DNA from: Pelolinea submarina
GTDB lineage: Bacteria > Chloroflexota > Anaerolineae > Anaerolineales > Anaerolineaceae
DNA: 64,000 nucleotides
Reading direction: 5' to 3'
Assembly: GCF_003966975.1 (NCBI RefSeq)
Contig: NZ_AP018437.1
Span: forward strand, 682,001 to 746,000
Shown here in pieces: positions 42,327-51,318 of the stretch. The first letter of the stretch is position 1. Every line of letters begins with the position of its first letter. The position numbers and the translations under genes are program-made. The notes below the pieces were generated by a model that saw only the letters and a list, made by a program, of their open reading frames with translations, ran no database searches and had not been told where the DNA came from.

Positions 42327-43382
42327 CTATGAGATGGATTGATTTTCCGATTCGTGATCCAGCAGCCAACGCTTGCGCCATACACCGCCGCCGTAACCGC
42401 TCAGACTGCCGTCCGAACGGATAACACGGTGGCACGGAATTACGATGGCCAGGATGTTGCGCCCGTTGGCATGCCCCACTGCGCGGGAAGCGCCGGGTTT
42501 CCCAATCCGCTGCGCCATCCATCCATAGGATTGGGTTTGTCCGGGCGGGATGGTTCGCAGCAATTCCCAAACCGATTGTTCGAAAGGTGAGCCGTTCAGC
42601 ACCAGGGGAACGCTGAACCCCACGCTCTTTCCCTGAAAATAGCTCTCCAGTTCAGACGTGATTTGATCCAGAATGGGGCTTTCTCCCGGCACAATATAAC
42701 TGCGGGTGCGGCGGCGCAGCGCCAAGATCTCGTTTTCCAGTCCGCGCCGGTCGACAAATTCCAACAGATAAAGGGCCTGCTGATCGGCCAGCGCCAGCAT
42801 GGCGCCCAGGGGCGTGTCAATCCATTTGGCCTGCAGGCATTTCACGTGCTGTGATTGGCTGGGCGGCGCGCCGAAAACCTGTTTGAAGGTTTCCCAAAAG
42901 CCGCTGGCGGAGGAAAACCCCTGGTTGAGCTGGGCTTCGATGACCGGTTGGCCGGCGCGAATTTCATGCAGGGCCAGGCCCATGCGGCGGGCGCGCTGGT
43001 AGGCCTGGAAGGTCATGCCGAAGAAGCGCTGGAATTGGCGGCGGGCGGTGGAGGGGTCAATGCCCATCTCGTGCAGGTCGCGGTCCGTAATACGGCGGGC
43101 GGGAGCCTGCTCAACGGCTTCCGTCAGCCGATCCACCAAATCCGGGCGAATAGAACCGGCGTCCATCGGTTTGCAGCGTTGGCAGGGCCGGTAGCCGGCT
43201 AACAAGGCTTCGGACGGGCTGGAGAAATACTCGATGTTTTCACGCTTGGGCTTTCTGGCCGTGCAGGTAGGCCGGCAGAAAATACCGGTGGTTTTAACCG
43301 CTACGAAGAAAATACCTTCGAAGCTGGAATCGCGCTCCATAAAAGCGCGGTACATAGTGTTTTCAGGTGGTAGTTTCAACAT
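42327..43382 (-). CDS. ada: Bifunctional Ada: methyl-DNA repair methyltransferase and AraC-type regulator
   Basis: About 351 residues from ATG 43382 (an in-frame ATG at 43403 is possible). Three parts in order: the Ada zinc domain with FCRPTCTARKPKRENIEYF and PCQRCKP, an AraC helix-turn-helix region (DLHEMGIDPSTARRQFQRFFGMTF and the FSSASGFWETFKQVFG motif), and the MGMT domain with the acceptor cysteine in VIPCHRVI. It takes methyl groups from O6-methylguanine and from phosphotriesters and then activates repair genes. No alkB or alkA is adjacent; the target may be its own promoter. Confidence 0.93.
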   Translation of the reverse strand: MLKLPPENTMYRAFMERDSSFEGIFFVAVKTTGIFCRPTCTARKPKRENIEYFSSPSEALLAGYRPCQRCKPMDAGSIRPDLVDRLTEAVEQAPARRITDRDLHEMGIDPSTARRQFQRFFGMTFQAYQRARRMGLALHEIRAGQPVIEAQLNQGFSSASGFWETFKQVFGAPPSQSQHVKCLQAKWIDTPLGAMLALADQQALYLLEFVDRRGLENEILALRRRTRSYIVPGESPILDQITSELESYFQGKSVGFSVPLVLNGSPFEQSVWELLRTIPPGQTQSYGWMAQRIGKPGASRAVGHANGRNILAIVIPCHRVIRSDGSLSGYGGGVWRKRWLLDHESENQSIS

Positions 43383-43434
43383 GAGCACAGTATACCCATG
43401 CATTTCGAAGTTTGCATCCGGTTTTCAGGCATCA

Positions 43435-43468
43435 AATTTTAAAAAATCCTCCGGAAAAATCCGGAGGT
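43435..43468 (-). terminator. Terminator of the sugar ABC operon
   Basis: CCTCCGGA/TCCGGAGG around AAAA; on the minus strand a T run follows. Lies 57 bases past the last permease gene. Confidence 0.8.
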
Positions 43469-43524
43469 TCTTTTGATTTCGAGCTATTTCCCTTCGACCG
43501 GCTCAGGGTACTGATTGGAAGCAC

Positions 43525-44361
43525 TTATCCTTTTACCGCGCCGGCGACCACGCCTTTGATAATGTGCTTTTGGAGGGTCAGGTAGAAAATAACGATGGGG
43601 ATAATCGCCAGCACAAGCATGGCCATCATGGCACCCATATCGCGGCTGCCATATCCTCCCTGCAAATACTGGACGGCGATGGGGATGGTGCGGTAATTAC
43701 TGCCAATTACGAGATAAGGCAGCAGATAATCGTTCCAAACCCACATGGCGTTCAGGATCGCGACGGTAATGCTGATGGGTTTGAGAATCGGGAAGACTAC
43801 CAAAAAGAAAAGCTGGATAGGGTTGCAGCCGTCAATTGTGGCAGCCTCTTCAATTTCATGCGGGATGCTTTTGATGAAGCCGCTGAAGATGAAAACGGAA
43901 AGGCCGGCTCCAAATCCAAGATAAATCAGGATGATCCCGATGGGATTGTCCAAACGCAAAATATTAGCCATTTTCGACATGGTGAACATGACCATTTGGA
44001 AAGGAACAATCATGGAAGCTACCAGGAGATAGTAAATAAGTGTGCTGACTTTTGATTTTATGCGGGTAATGCACCAGGCTGTCATGGAGGTGAAAATTAC
44101 GATGGCCGCCACTGAAAAAACGGTAATGAAAAGTGAATAGCCGAAGGCCTGAATGAAACCGGTCTTGGCAATGCCGGAGGTGTAGTTCTTCAATCCGACG
44201 AAAGTATCCGCGTTCGGCAGAGCAAAAGGCGCATCAGAGATATAAAACCTGCCTTTAAAGGAGTTCATGAACACAATCAGAATGGGAGCGAGGAATAATA
44301 CCGCCAGGATGAATAAAAACACGAAGGTGATATTATCCCGCAATTGGTTTTTAGTTTTCAT
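43525..44361 (-). CDS. Sugar ABC transporter permease, MalG type
   Basis: 278 residues, six membrane helices. The EAA loop EEAATIDGCNPIQLFFLVVFPILKP contacts the ATPase. The C-terminus HIIKGVVAGAVKG is typical of the MalG/CUT1 family. Its ATG shares one base with the stop of the upstream permease gene (TGATG), so both are translated together. The substrate is probably an oligosaccharide or glycoside. No ATPase gene is in the cluster; CUT1 systems often share one encoded elsewhere. Confidence 0.92.
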   Translation of the reverse strand: MKTKNQLRDNITFVFLFILAVLFLAPILIVFMNSFKGRFYISDAPFALPNADTFVGLKNYTSGIAKTGFIQAFGYSLFITVFSVAAIVIFTSMTAWCITRIKSKVSTLIYYLLVASMIVPFQMVMFTMSKMANILRLDNPIGIILIYLGFGAGLSVFIFSGFIKSIPHEIEEAATIDGCNPIQLFFLVVFPILKPISITVAILNAMWVWNDYLLPYLVIGSNYRTIPIAVQYLQGGYGSRDMGAMMAMLVLAIIPIVIFYLTLQKHIIKGVVAGAVKG

Positions 44362-45206
44362 CAGATTTCTGTCTCCTTGCTTCTGGAATAACGCAGCTGC
44401 AGCAGCACAATGGAAGCGACGACCAGGAAGAACATGACGGCTTTGGCCTGGCCTACTCCCTCATACCCCATGCTGCCGTAGAAAGTATTGAAGATATCCA
44501 GCGCAATCATGGAGGATGTCCGGGCCGGAGCGCCCGCCGTCAACGCCAGGTTCTGGTCGAAGAGCTTGAATGAATTGGTCACCGTGAGAAAAGTGCAAAT
44601 GGTGACAGCCGGCATGACCAGCGGAATGGTTATGCTCCTGAGAATTTGCCAGCGGTTGGCACCGTCTATTTCGGCGGCTTCAATTAGTTCAGAGGAAATC
44701 CCCTGGATACCGGCGATGTAGATGATCATCATATAGCCGACCATCTGCCAATTCATTAACACCACCAGCCCCCAGAAACCATACGTACCGCTGAAGGTAA
44801 TATCCACGCCAAAATTGATGAGAATGCCGTTGATAATCAACTGCCAGATATAACCCAAAACAATACCGCCAATCAGGTTAGGCATGAAGAATACCGTGCG
44901 GAAAATATTGGTGCCCTTAATTGTGCGGGTGAGAAGAAGCGCAAGCGTGAAAGCAAAAACATTGATCAACACCACCGAAACCAGCGCGAATTTTGCGGTG
45001 AAGATGATGGCATTCAGAAAGTTCCTGTCGTCCGTAAACGCATGGATATAGTTGCTGATGCCAACCCACTGCGAGTTGGTTACAGTGGTGAATTTGGTAA
45101 AAGAAAGATATATGCCAAGGATAAATGGGATTAAAAAGGAAATCACAAAGGCTATCACGGTTGGCAGGGTAAAAAAGATGTAGTATTTTTTCGCCATCTT
45201 TTGCAT
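44361..45206 (-). CDS. Sugar ABC transporter permease, MalF type
   Basis: 281 residues from ATG 45206, preceded by AGGAGAAC; an in-frame start at 45239 is rejected. Six membrane helices; the EAA loop is ELIEAAEIDGANRWQILRSITIPLV. It forms the channel together with the MalG-type protein. The spacing to the binding-protein gene upstream is about 100 bases and contains a strong hairpin. Confidence 0.92.
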   Translation of the reverse strand: MQKMAKKYYIFFTLPTVIAFVISFLIPFILGIYLSFTKFTTVTNSQWVGISNYIHAFTDDRNFLNAIIFTAKFALVSVVLINVFAFTLALLLTRTIKGTNIFRTVFFMPNLIGGIVLGYIWQLIINGILINFGVDITFSGTYGFWGLVVLMNWQMVGYMMIIYIAGIQGISSELIEAAEIDGANRWQILRSITIPLVMPAVTICTFLTVTNSFKLFDQNLALTAGAPARTSSMIALDIFNTFYGSMGYEGVGQAKAVMFFLVVASIVLLQLRYSRSKETEI

Positions 45207-45257
45207 ATTTGTTCTCCTGCAATGAACAAAATTAATCAATATAGGGATATTTCAGAT

Positions 45258-45285
45258 CGCCCCGCATCGAGAGCGGTGCGGGGCG
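45258..45285 (-). terminator. Intercistronic hairpin between binding protein and permease genes
   Basis: CGCCCCGCA/TGCGGGGCG, nine pairs. No T run on the minus strand, so it more likely protects or attenuates, letting the binding protein be made in excess. Confidence 0.65.
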
Positions 45286-45308
45286 GTTTTATGGACCTTA
45301 TCTAGCGC

Positions 45309-46700
45309 TTATTTATTGGCTTCAACTTTCCATTGGTCAATCATCAGCTGCTTGACTTCATCCCACTGCATAGTACCCTGGGCATATTGGAGCAGAGCGG
45401 CTCCGAAATTGTCCTTGAAGGTCTGGCTGGGGAAGACGACAAAGTCCCAAGCCACGTTATACAGATCGGTGTTGGCCATGTAGCTGAGCAAACTCTTGGC
45501 TAATGGATCGGTCGGTTTTTCTTCCTCGGTAAAGGTATCGAACGGCGCAATGAATTTCAGGTCATTGGTCACAAAAGCTTTGCCGGTGTCACTGCTGTAC
45601 AACCAGTAGATGAAATCGGCGGCGAGTTTCTGTTTCTCGGGGGAAGCTTGCGAATTGATGGCGAAGAAGTTCTCGGTGCCAACGGAGATGGACTGTTTCT
45701 CCTCACCGGGCATGCCTGTGTAAATCGGCAGGAACTTGACATCTTCCGCCAGGACGACATTGCCGTCCACACCGGAGATTTGGCCCCAAGCCCAGTTGCC
45801 GTTCTGCACCATGGCGGATTGACCCAGGGCAAATTCAGCCATGGAGTCATCCACGCTTTTACTGCCGAGCAGGGTAGGTTCGACAGTTGAGTTATTGATG
45901 TAGAGGTCGAAGATATTTCTGAAATTGTCAGAATACTGGAATTTGGTTTCCCTGAACGCTTCGGCATCTTTGATGTCCAGGTTGTTATCCCGAATTTCAT
46001 AGAAGATGGGAACGTTGGCCAGGTGGGTCTGCCAACGCCAGTCCTCGCCGGGTTTCAGCGAAGTGGAGGAGAAGACGCCCTTGATCCCTAATGCATCCTT
46101 CTTGGCGGTCATGTCCTCGACAACAGCTTTCAAAGTTTGGAAGTTGTTGATCTCGGCCATCGAGGTGGCCAAGGCGCCATCCAGGGCAAAGTACTTTTCC
46201 ATGATGGCGTTGTTGTAGATAATCCCGTATCCTTCCACGACGTAGGGGATGCCGTAGACACCATCACCGACAGTGACTGCCAGGGATTTATCGGACAGGT
46301 GCTGATACAGTTCGGTATCTTTCAGGTCGGCGCAGTAATCCGCCCAGTTGGCATATCCGCGCGGCCCATTGATCTGGAATAGAACCGGGGCGTCGGATTT
46401 AGCAATTTCCGATTTTAAGGTCTGTTCATAAGTTCCGGAAGCGGCGGTGACCACCTTCAGGGTAACGCCTGTCTCTTCCTTGTAAGCTTTCGCGATTGCG
46501 TCGTAGATTTCAGACACTTCAGGCTTGAAGTTCAGGTAATAGACTTCTCCACCAGAGGTTGTTGTGTCCGAACCTGTATCTGCGGCAGCTGCTTGCGACC
46601 CGGTATCGGCGGGGGCGGCTGTATCCGTAGTTGTGCAGGCAGTGATGAAAGATGCTGTGATTAACAAAACACTCAATAGTAAAAACAACTTCTTAGTCAT
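45309..46700 (-). CDS. Sugar ABC transporter substrate-binding lipoprotein, CUT1 family
   Basis: 463 residues from ATG 46700 (AGGAGAG five bases upstream). Lipobox ITAC, Thr/Ala/Asp-rich linker, then a type 1 extracellular solute-binding fold: EIYDAIAKAYKEETGVTLKVVTA, ALGQSAMVQNGNWAWGQI, and SPEKQKLAADFIYWLYSSDTGKAF. It captures a sugar outside the membrane and delivers it to the two permeases encoded downstream. Substrate not predictable. Confidence 0.93.
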   Translation of the reverse strand: MTKKLFLLLSVLLITASFITACTTTDTAAPADTGSQAAAADTGSDTTTSGGEVYYLNFKPEVSEIYDAIAKAYKEETGVTLKVVTAASGTYEQTLKSEIAKSDAPVLFQINGPRGYANWADYCADLKDTELYQHLSDKSLAVTVGDGVYGIPYVVEGYGIIYNNAIMEKYFALDGALATSMAEINNFQTLKAVVEDMTAKKDALGIKGVFSSTSLKPGEDWRWQTHLANVPIFYEIRDNNLDIKDAEAFRETKFQYSDNFRNIFDLYINNSTVEPTLLGSKSVDDSMAEFALGQSAMVQNGNWAWGQISGVDGNVVLAEDVKFLPIYTGMPGEEKQSISVGTENFFAINSQASPEKQKLAADFIYWLYSSDTGKAFVTNDLKFIAPFDTFTEEEKPTDPLAKSLLSYMANTDLYNVAWDFVVFPSQTFKDNFGAALLQYAQGTMQWDEVKQLMIDQWKVEANK

Positions 46701-46967
46701 TTTTCTCTCCTGTTTATGAAAATCTAAGCAAACATCCAATGCTGCAACAAATATTCTTTACGATCACCTCCCTTAAATTGAATTAATCATAATGCACCTT
46801 TTTAGTCGAGTAATCCCATTAAAGCACTTTTTAAAGGTGAATTCAATGTACTTTATGCCGGGAAATGGATATCTTTGATACTATCAAAAATGGTTAACGT
46901 ATTAACGGAATTGACTTGTAACGCGGTGAATTCTCAGCGGATCTTGATTTGTGCAAATAAAAGACAG
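46701..46967. other. Leader and promoter region of the sugar ABC operon
   Basis: No gene. At 46761-46773 (minus) stands an orphan extended Shine-Dalgarno-like sequence GGGAGGTGATCG, about 60 bases before the real start. A direct repeat TTAACG-TA-TTAACG at about 46892-46905 could be a LacI-type operator. Confidence 0.4.
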
Positions 46968-47006
46968 GTAAAAAAACAGCAGCACATTCAAATAGCGCTG
47001 CTGTTT
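46968..47006 (-). terminator. Terminator of the ATP-grasp/GNAT operon
   Basis: AAACAGCAGC/GCTGCTGTTT around a 13-base loop; on the minus strand followed by seven T. Confidence 0.85.
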
Positions 47007-47029
47007 TAGATGATATGTCCGTATTTTGA

Positions 47030-47488
47030 TTAAATTTTCTTACACATTACTAAGGCATCTTCCCCATCCGGGTAAAAACCGGGGGAGACTTTGAATTCTT
47101 CGAATCCCAGGGCCTGCCAGAAAGCCTGCGCGGAGGTGTTGGAAGGACGCACTTCAAGATCAATTTGGTGAATGCCAAAGCCTCGGGCGCGTTTTTCCAT
47201 TTCCGCAAGAAGGGCGGAACCTACTCCCCGCCGGCGGTAATTGGGGTGGATGGCGCAGGAACCCATATCCAAACGGTAGCGTTTGATGCGGCAGATCATA
47301 TTCCCTGCAATTTGGCCGTCGATTTCGGCCACTAAACAAAAATCCGGATTGACATTGAACCAACGTTGAAAATCTTCCCGGGTATAAGCATCTTCTTCCT
47401 TAAAGGAAAGGTTCTCGATTTCGAGTATCTGGCGCAGATCAGATTCCTCCCATGCCAAATCCCGAATGGTGATTTCATCTGCGCTCAT
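47030..47488 (-). CDS. GNAT N-acetyltransferase, RimI-like
   Basis: 152 residues. The acetyl-CoA motif is AIHPNYRRRGVGSALLAEMEKRA; the substrate side includes LEVRPSNTSAQAFWQALGFEE, usual for RimI-type N-terminal or amino acid acetyltransferases. AGGAG lies before the ATG. It follows the two ATP-grasp genes after 42 bases and is probably in their operon, so it may acetylate a small peptide or amino acid product, or a protein; the target is unknown. Confidence 0.85.
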   Translation of the reverse strand: MSADEITIRDLAWEESDLRQILEIENLSFKEEDAYTREDFQRWFNVNPDFCLVAEIDGQIAGNMICRIKRYRLDMGSCAIHPNYRRRGVGSALLAEMEKRARGFGIHQIDLEVRPSNTSAQAFWQALGFEEFKVSPGFYPDGEDALVMCKKI

Positions 47489-47530
47489 GAGGCTGCTCCT
47501 GTGAAAAATTTCATGGGTTGATTGTACCTG

Positions 47531-48307
47531 TTAATCGCGGCCGGCGTGCTCGATAAGCGTTCGGATAATTTTTTGCTCATCCCATGCGGCGGATGCGGCG
47601 GCTTTTAGAAATGCGCCATCCAAAGGATCGGGGGAGGCATTGATGTTGACTAAGAGCGGTTCTTCTCCAAGCGTAAAGTCCAGACGCATCAGCCCGCGGG
47701 CTTCCAGCAAGCGATAGGCCGTGAGGGCGGGGGAGAGAAGTGAGGGATCAGTTGACAGGGAAAATACCTGAGAACCGAGCATGAATACGGATTGGGCTTT
47801 CTCGTGAAGATGTTCACGCAGAACCAATTCTTCTCCCTGCGGCAGTTTTTCAAAAGTGTTTTTTAACGACAGCTGATCTGCCAGGTAAATTTTCTCCTCA
47901 TATCCATCCCGGCAGAGGTCCAGCGGATATTGCAGGCCGGGCGAGGATAACCCCCGCGAGGCTGGCACAATCCTGTACGGGGGCAGCCGAACCCCGGATT
48001 TTTCGAGCAAGGGCAGCAACTTGGTCGGATTGCGCGACAGGGAAAGCGTCAGGAAGCCTGAGCCGGTATAGGGCACGGCGGCAATTTCCAGGATGGCCGG
48101 AATATAACCGGTATTTTCCCACTCGAATGTACTGGCCAGGTTAAAAACGACATCCGGTTTTTCAGCCATGATTTGGCTGAAAAGATTTTTACTGAGACAT
48201 TGTTCCACGACCACATGCCCGGATTGGTTCAGGATGTCTTTTATGCGGCCGATTTTCAGATTGACCGCCGGTATTTCCACTGAAGGTTTGAGCAGAAAAA
48301 TTTTCAC
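47531..48307 (-). CDS. D-Ala-D-Ala ligase-like protein, short ATP-grasp
   Basis: 258 residues. The N-terminal part resembles the pre-ATP-grasp domain of D-Ala ligases (KPDVVFNLASTFEWENTGYIPAILEIAAVPYTGSG, then a PTKLLPLLEKSGVRLPPYRIVP segment). The rest is short for an ATP-grasp, and the normal metal site EINxxP appears as LLVNINASPDPLDG, with Asn in place of Glu. Catalytic activity is therefore doubtful. The start overlaps the upstream ligase gene by ATGA. It may be a partner subunit of that enzyme. Confidence 0.75.
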   Translation of the reverse strand: MKIFLLKPSVEIPAVNLKIGRIKDILNQSGHVVVEQCLSKNLFSQIMAEKPDVVFNLASTFEWENTGYIPAILEIAAVPYTGSGFLTLSLSRNPTKLLPLLEKSGVRLPPYRIVPASRGLSSPGLQYPLDLCRDGYEEKIYLADQLSLKNTFEKLPQGEELVLREHLHEKAQSVFMLGSQVFSLSTDPSLLSPALTAYRLLEARGLMRLDFTLGEEPLLVNINASPDPLDGAFLKAAASAAWDEQKIIRTLIEHAGRD

Positions 48308-49281
48308 TGATCCCTTTGAGCCGCATTTTCAAGCAGCGCTTCAATCATTTCCGAGTAATTCAGGCCGTGGTTTTCGCAGCTGTGTACATAGCCGCTGCCG
48401 GTTTCGTTGATGCTGGGATTTTGATTGATCTCCAGCACATAAGGTGTGTGATCGTTATAGCGCATGTCCACCCGGGCGTAAGAATGCAGCCCAAAAATAT
48501 TAAAGCAATTCAGCGCCGTTTCGCTGATTGTTTTCTGTTCCTCAACGGTCAGGTTGACCGGGTAAACGGGAACGGTGCGCTTATATTGGTCCGAGTGGGT
48601 GACCCACTTGGCCTTGTAGTCCAGGAAACGTTTATGAGGCGGTAAATCATCAAATTCAATTTCCATGATCGGCAGGATGCTATTGGTCTTGCCCGGCAGG
48701 ACAGCCACCGAAAATTCCCGGCCCGGAATGTATTCTTCCACCAGGGCCGCTTGATTGAAAAGCGTGTTGATCTTATGGACTTGTTCTTTCAATTCCTGCT
48801 GATTGGTGACAAGAGAGTGTTCGTCAATGCCAATGCTGTTTTCGCAAGCCACACCTTTCACGAAAAGCGGAAAAGGCAAATCCGGGTGAAGTTCTTCCTC
48901 TTCATCCTGGAATACCTGGAAACGCGGGATGGGGATATGGTTATAAGCCAACAATAATTTGGCGCGTACTTTGTTGACACCCAGGGCAATTTGAAAAGAA
49001 CTGGTGCGGGTGTGGGGGATTCCTAAAAACTCCAGCAAAGCGGCGGTATAGGCTTCACCGCGGGGATCATCATGGATACGTTCGCAAGTATCAAAAGCGA
49101 CATCGATTTTGGCACAACATAAAGCTTTAATATCGTCCGGATTATCCATGTCAAAGTACTGGACACAGTGACCTAATTTTCGTAGGTGCTTTCCGATGGC
49201 GAAACTGGTTGCTTTTAATTCTCGTTCTTCCGGCAGCATCTTTTTATGCGCGAAAGAATTATAGGTTATGCCAATTTCCAT
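48304..49281 (-). CDS. D-Ala-D-Ala ligase-like ATP-grasp enzyme
   Basis: 325 residues. FDTCERIHDDPRGEAYTAALLEFLGIPHTRTS is the D-Ala ligase N-domain motif; LFVKGVACENSIGID and VEEYIPGREFSVAVLPG are ATP-binding parts; VLEINQNPSI is the complete metal site. It should join two small carboxylic and amine substrates using ATP. A cell-wall Ddl would be expected beside mur genes, which are absent here. A palindrome and no ribosome-binding site lie upstream of ATG 49281, so the start may be further downstream. Confidence 0.85.
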   Translation of the reverse strand: MEIGITYNSFAHKKMLPEERELKATSFAIGKHLRKLGHCVQYFDMDNPDDIKALCCAKIDVAFDTCERIHDDPRGEAYTAALLEFLGIPHTRTSSFQIALGVNKVRAKLLLAYNHIPIPRFQVFQDEEEELHPDLPFPLFVKGVACENSIGIDEHSLVTNQQELKEQVHKINTLFNQAALVEEYIPGREFSVAVLPGKTNSILPIMEIEFDDLPPHKRFLDYKAKWVTHSDQYKRTVPVYPVNLTVEEQKTISETALNCFNIFGLHSYARVDMRYNDHTPYVLEINQNPSINETGSGYVHSCENHGLNYSEMIEALLENAAQRDQ

Positions 49282-49283
49282 AC

Positions 49284-49298
49284 ATAAGCAATGCTTAT
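49284..49298 (-). promoter_or_regulatory. Short palindrome before the ligase start codon
   Basis: ATAAGCA-A-TGCTTAT, perfect seven-base arms, two bases from ATG 49281, where a ribosome-binding site would be expected. A possible operator or start-blocking hairpin. Confidence 0.4.
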
Positions 49299-49425
49299 AC
49301 TAATGCGTGAGTATAGTCCTGTTCCGGAATAAGTGTCATAGGTGAGTTTGTCATAATTTTGAACGCATTTCATAACGGCAAGGCATTTTGGATTTGTTGC
49401 GGGCCGGGAAAAACGAGCGGATTGC

Positions 49426-50745
49426 CTAAAACAGCAAGGTTTGGTAAGCGGGCAGCGGCCGATCCGGCTGGCAATTAAAGACGACTGCGCTGGACGGCAG
49501 GTCCAGGCGCCCGCCGCGGATGATGATGTTCTGTCCGGAAAGGCGATCGCTGTAAACGCCGTCCGGCAGATCGATTTCCATTTGGCCGGATTCTCCATTG
49601 AGGTTGAATATCCCGGCCAGGCTGCCGACGGGCGTATACCATAAGCCTAACACAGCCGGTTCCTTCCGGATCCAGTTCAGCTCGCCAAGCATCACGGCCG
49701 GATCCTTTTTTATGGCGGCCAGCCGGCTGTGGAAATCCGCCAGTGGATAGCCACCCCAATCGAGCGGTTCTTTTTCAAAGAGGGAAGGCAGGTGTTCGGC
49801 AGCGGACTCCTGACCGGCATAAATCAGCCAGGCGCCTTTGTTGAAAGCCTGAAAAGCAGTCCAGGCCAAAGCTCGGGCTGAGTCCTTTATCACGGCCATG
49901 ACGCGCTCATTGTCGTGGTTTTCGACGAAACGCAATTTGACGTAGTTCTCCGGGTAAATACAATCCTGCAGACGCAGTAAATCCAGGTAAAGCTGCAAGT
50001 CCAAACTTCCGGCGATCACGTTCTTCCAGGCATCGAAGACATCGTAATCGTAGGTGATGTCGAAAACCTGATAGAGCTGGCTGTCGGAGCTGGCCTGCAA
50101 GTCCTGGCTGCGGCGCTGGGCTACCCAGCGGGCTTCCACCGACTCGGCCAGCCAGATTATTTGCGGGTTGATGCGGGTTACGGCAGTACGGGCTTGCACC
50201 CAGAATTCCAGCGGTACGATGGAAGCGACGTCACAGCGGAAACCGTCCACACCCAACCCGGCCCACTGTTCCAGCGCGGAAATGAGGTATTCCCACAATT
50301 CAAGGTGGCTGAAATCGAGGTCGATCACATCGCTCCACTCGGGCACGGTAGTGGCCGGATGCCCGTCCGGACCGGTGTGGTACCAGTCGGGGTGTTCGTT
50401 CACGAGAATTGCGTCGTGCGCGGTGTGGTTGTACACCACGTCGATCATTACCTTGAGGTCGAGTGCGTGGGCTTTGTGGATTAAAGTTTTGAAATCATCC
50501 AAGCTCCCGTATTCCGGATGGACGCTGAAGTAATCCGCGATGGAATAAGGACAGCCCAACGAGCCTTTACGGTTGAGCCGACCGATGGGATGGATAGGCA
50601 TCAGCCAAATGATGTCCACGCCCAGGTCTTTGATGCGCGGCAGATCGACTGCCACGCCCTGGAAGGTGCCCTGCGGGCTGTGACTGCGCACATAGATCTC
50701 GTAGATAACCAGGCTGCGATAGTCTTTGGGAGTATCTTTTGCCAT
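49426..50745 (-). CDS. Alpha-amylase family glycosidase (GH13)
   Basis: 439 residues, cytoplasmic (no signal peptide). The four GH13 regions are present: DVVYNH, GFRCDVAS with the nucleophile Asp, WLAESVE with the acid Glu, and FVENHDNER with the transition-state Asp. The N-terminal phrase YEIYVRSHSPQGTFQGVAVDLPRIKDLGVDIIWLMPIHPIG is typical of neopullulanase-type or oligo-glucosidase members. A C-terminal beta domain follows. It should cut or transfer alpha-glucosides taken up by the cell. Confidence 0.92.
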   Translation of the reverse strand: MAKDTPKDYRSLVIYEIYVRSHSPQGTFQGVAVDLPRIKDLGVDIIWLMPIHPIGRLNRKGSLGCPYSIADYFSVHPEYGSLDDFKTLIHKAHALDLKVMIDVVYNHTAHDAILVNEHPDWYHTGPDGHPATTVPEWSDVIDLDFSHLELWEYLISALEQWAGLGVDGFRCDVASIVPLEFWVQARTAVTRINPQIIWLAESVEARWVAQRRSQDLQASSDSQLYQVFDITYDYDVFDAWKNVIAGSLDLQLYLDLLRLQDCIYPENYVKLRFVENHDNERVMAVIKDSARALAWTAFQAFNKGAWLIYAGQESAAEHLPSLFEKEPLDWGGYPLADFHSRLAAIKKDPAVMLGELNWIRKEPAVLGLWYTPVGSLAGIFNLNGESGQMEIDLPDGVYSDRLSGQNIIIRGGRLDLPSSAVVFNCQPDRPLPAYQTLLF

Positions 50746-50790
50746 AGGTGCCCCTTTTTACTTATGGATACATTATAACGATAGATTTAA

Positions 50791-50974
50791 ACCACAGATA
50801 AACACAGATATTAAGATGAGATAGACACTGATGTTATATTCAGAAAAACATTTAACCACAGATAAACACGGATATGTTTAAACTACAGGTAAACGCAGAT
50901 ATTAAGATGAGATAGACACTGATATTTTATTCAGAAAAATATTTAACCACAGATAAACACAGATGGACACAGAT
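50791..50974. repeat. 91-bp tandem repeat with AACCACAGATAAACACAGAT units
   Basis: Two units of 91 bases start at 50791 and 50882, and a third partial one follows. Each has ATTAAGATGAGATAGACACTG in the middle. A related piece stands near 18546. The gap 50746-51163 has no gene. Confidence 0.8.
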
Positions 50975-51163
50975 ATTTTTTTAATTATTTTGTTAATCGG
51001 GATGGGTAAGGCAGAATCGGATGTCCGCTATTCATCCTCACCTTTGTTCCTCCCCTTCAAAGGGGAGGAAGGATTACCTGGTTGCTGTGGGGCTATCCAG
51101 TCACTCCTCTGGTCCTCTTCCCCGTGAGAGAAAAAGACCGAAAACTGCGAAATACACGTTCAT

Positions 51164-51265
51164 TTGACACGGGATGAGCATACATGTCTACACAATTAAA
51201 GCGTCAGCGTTTATAATGGACAAAATTTTAAGCATCCCGGCACCCGGCTTTTGGGATGTTGTTTT
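51164..51265 (+). promoter_or_regulatory. Promoter and terminator-like hairpin in the guaB leader
   Basis: TTGACA at 51164-51169, 17 bases, TCTACA; a better -10, TATAAT, stands at 51212. A small hairpin CATCCC/GGGATG at 51233-51258 with a T-rich tail lies 54 bases before guaB and could attenuate. No purine riboswitch core was found. Confidence 0.4.
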
Positions 51266-51318
51266 AGAATATCCACTAATTTACTATCGAGAAACACCCT
51301 ACATTATGGAGCGATTGA

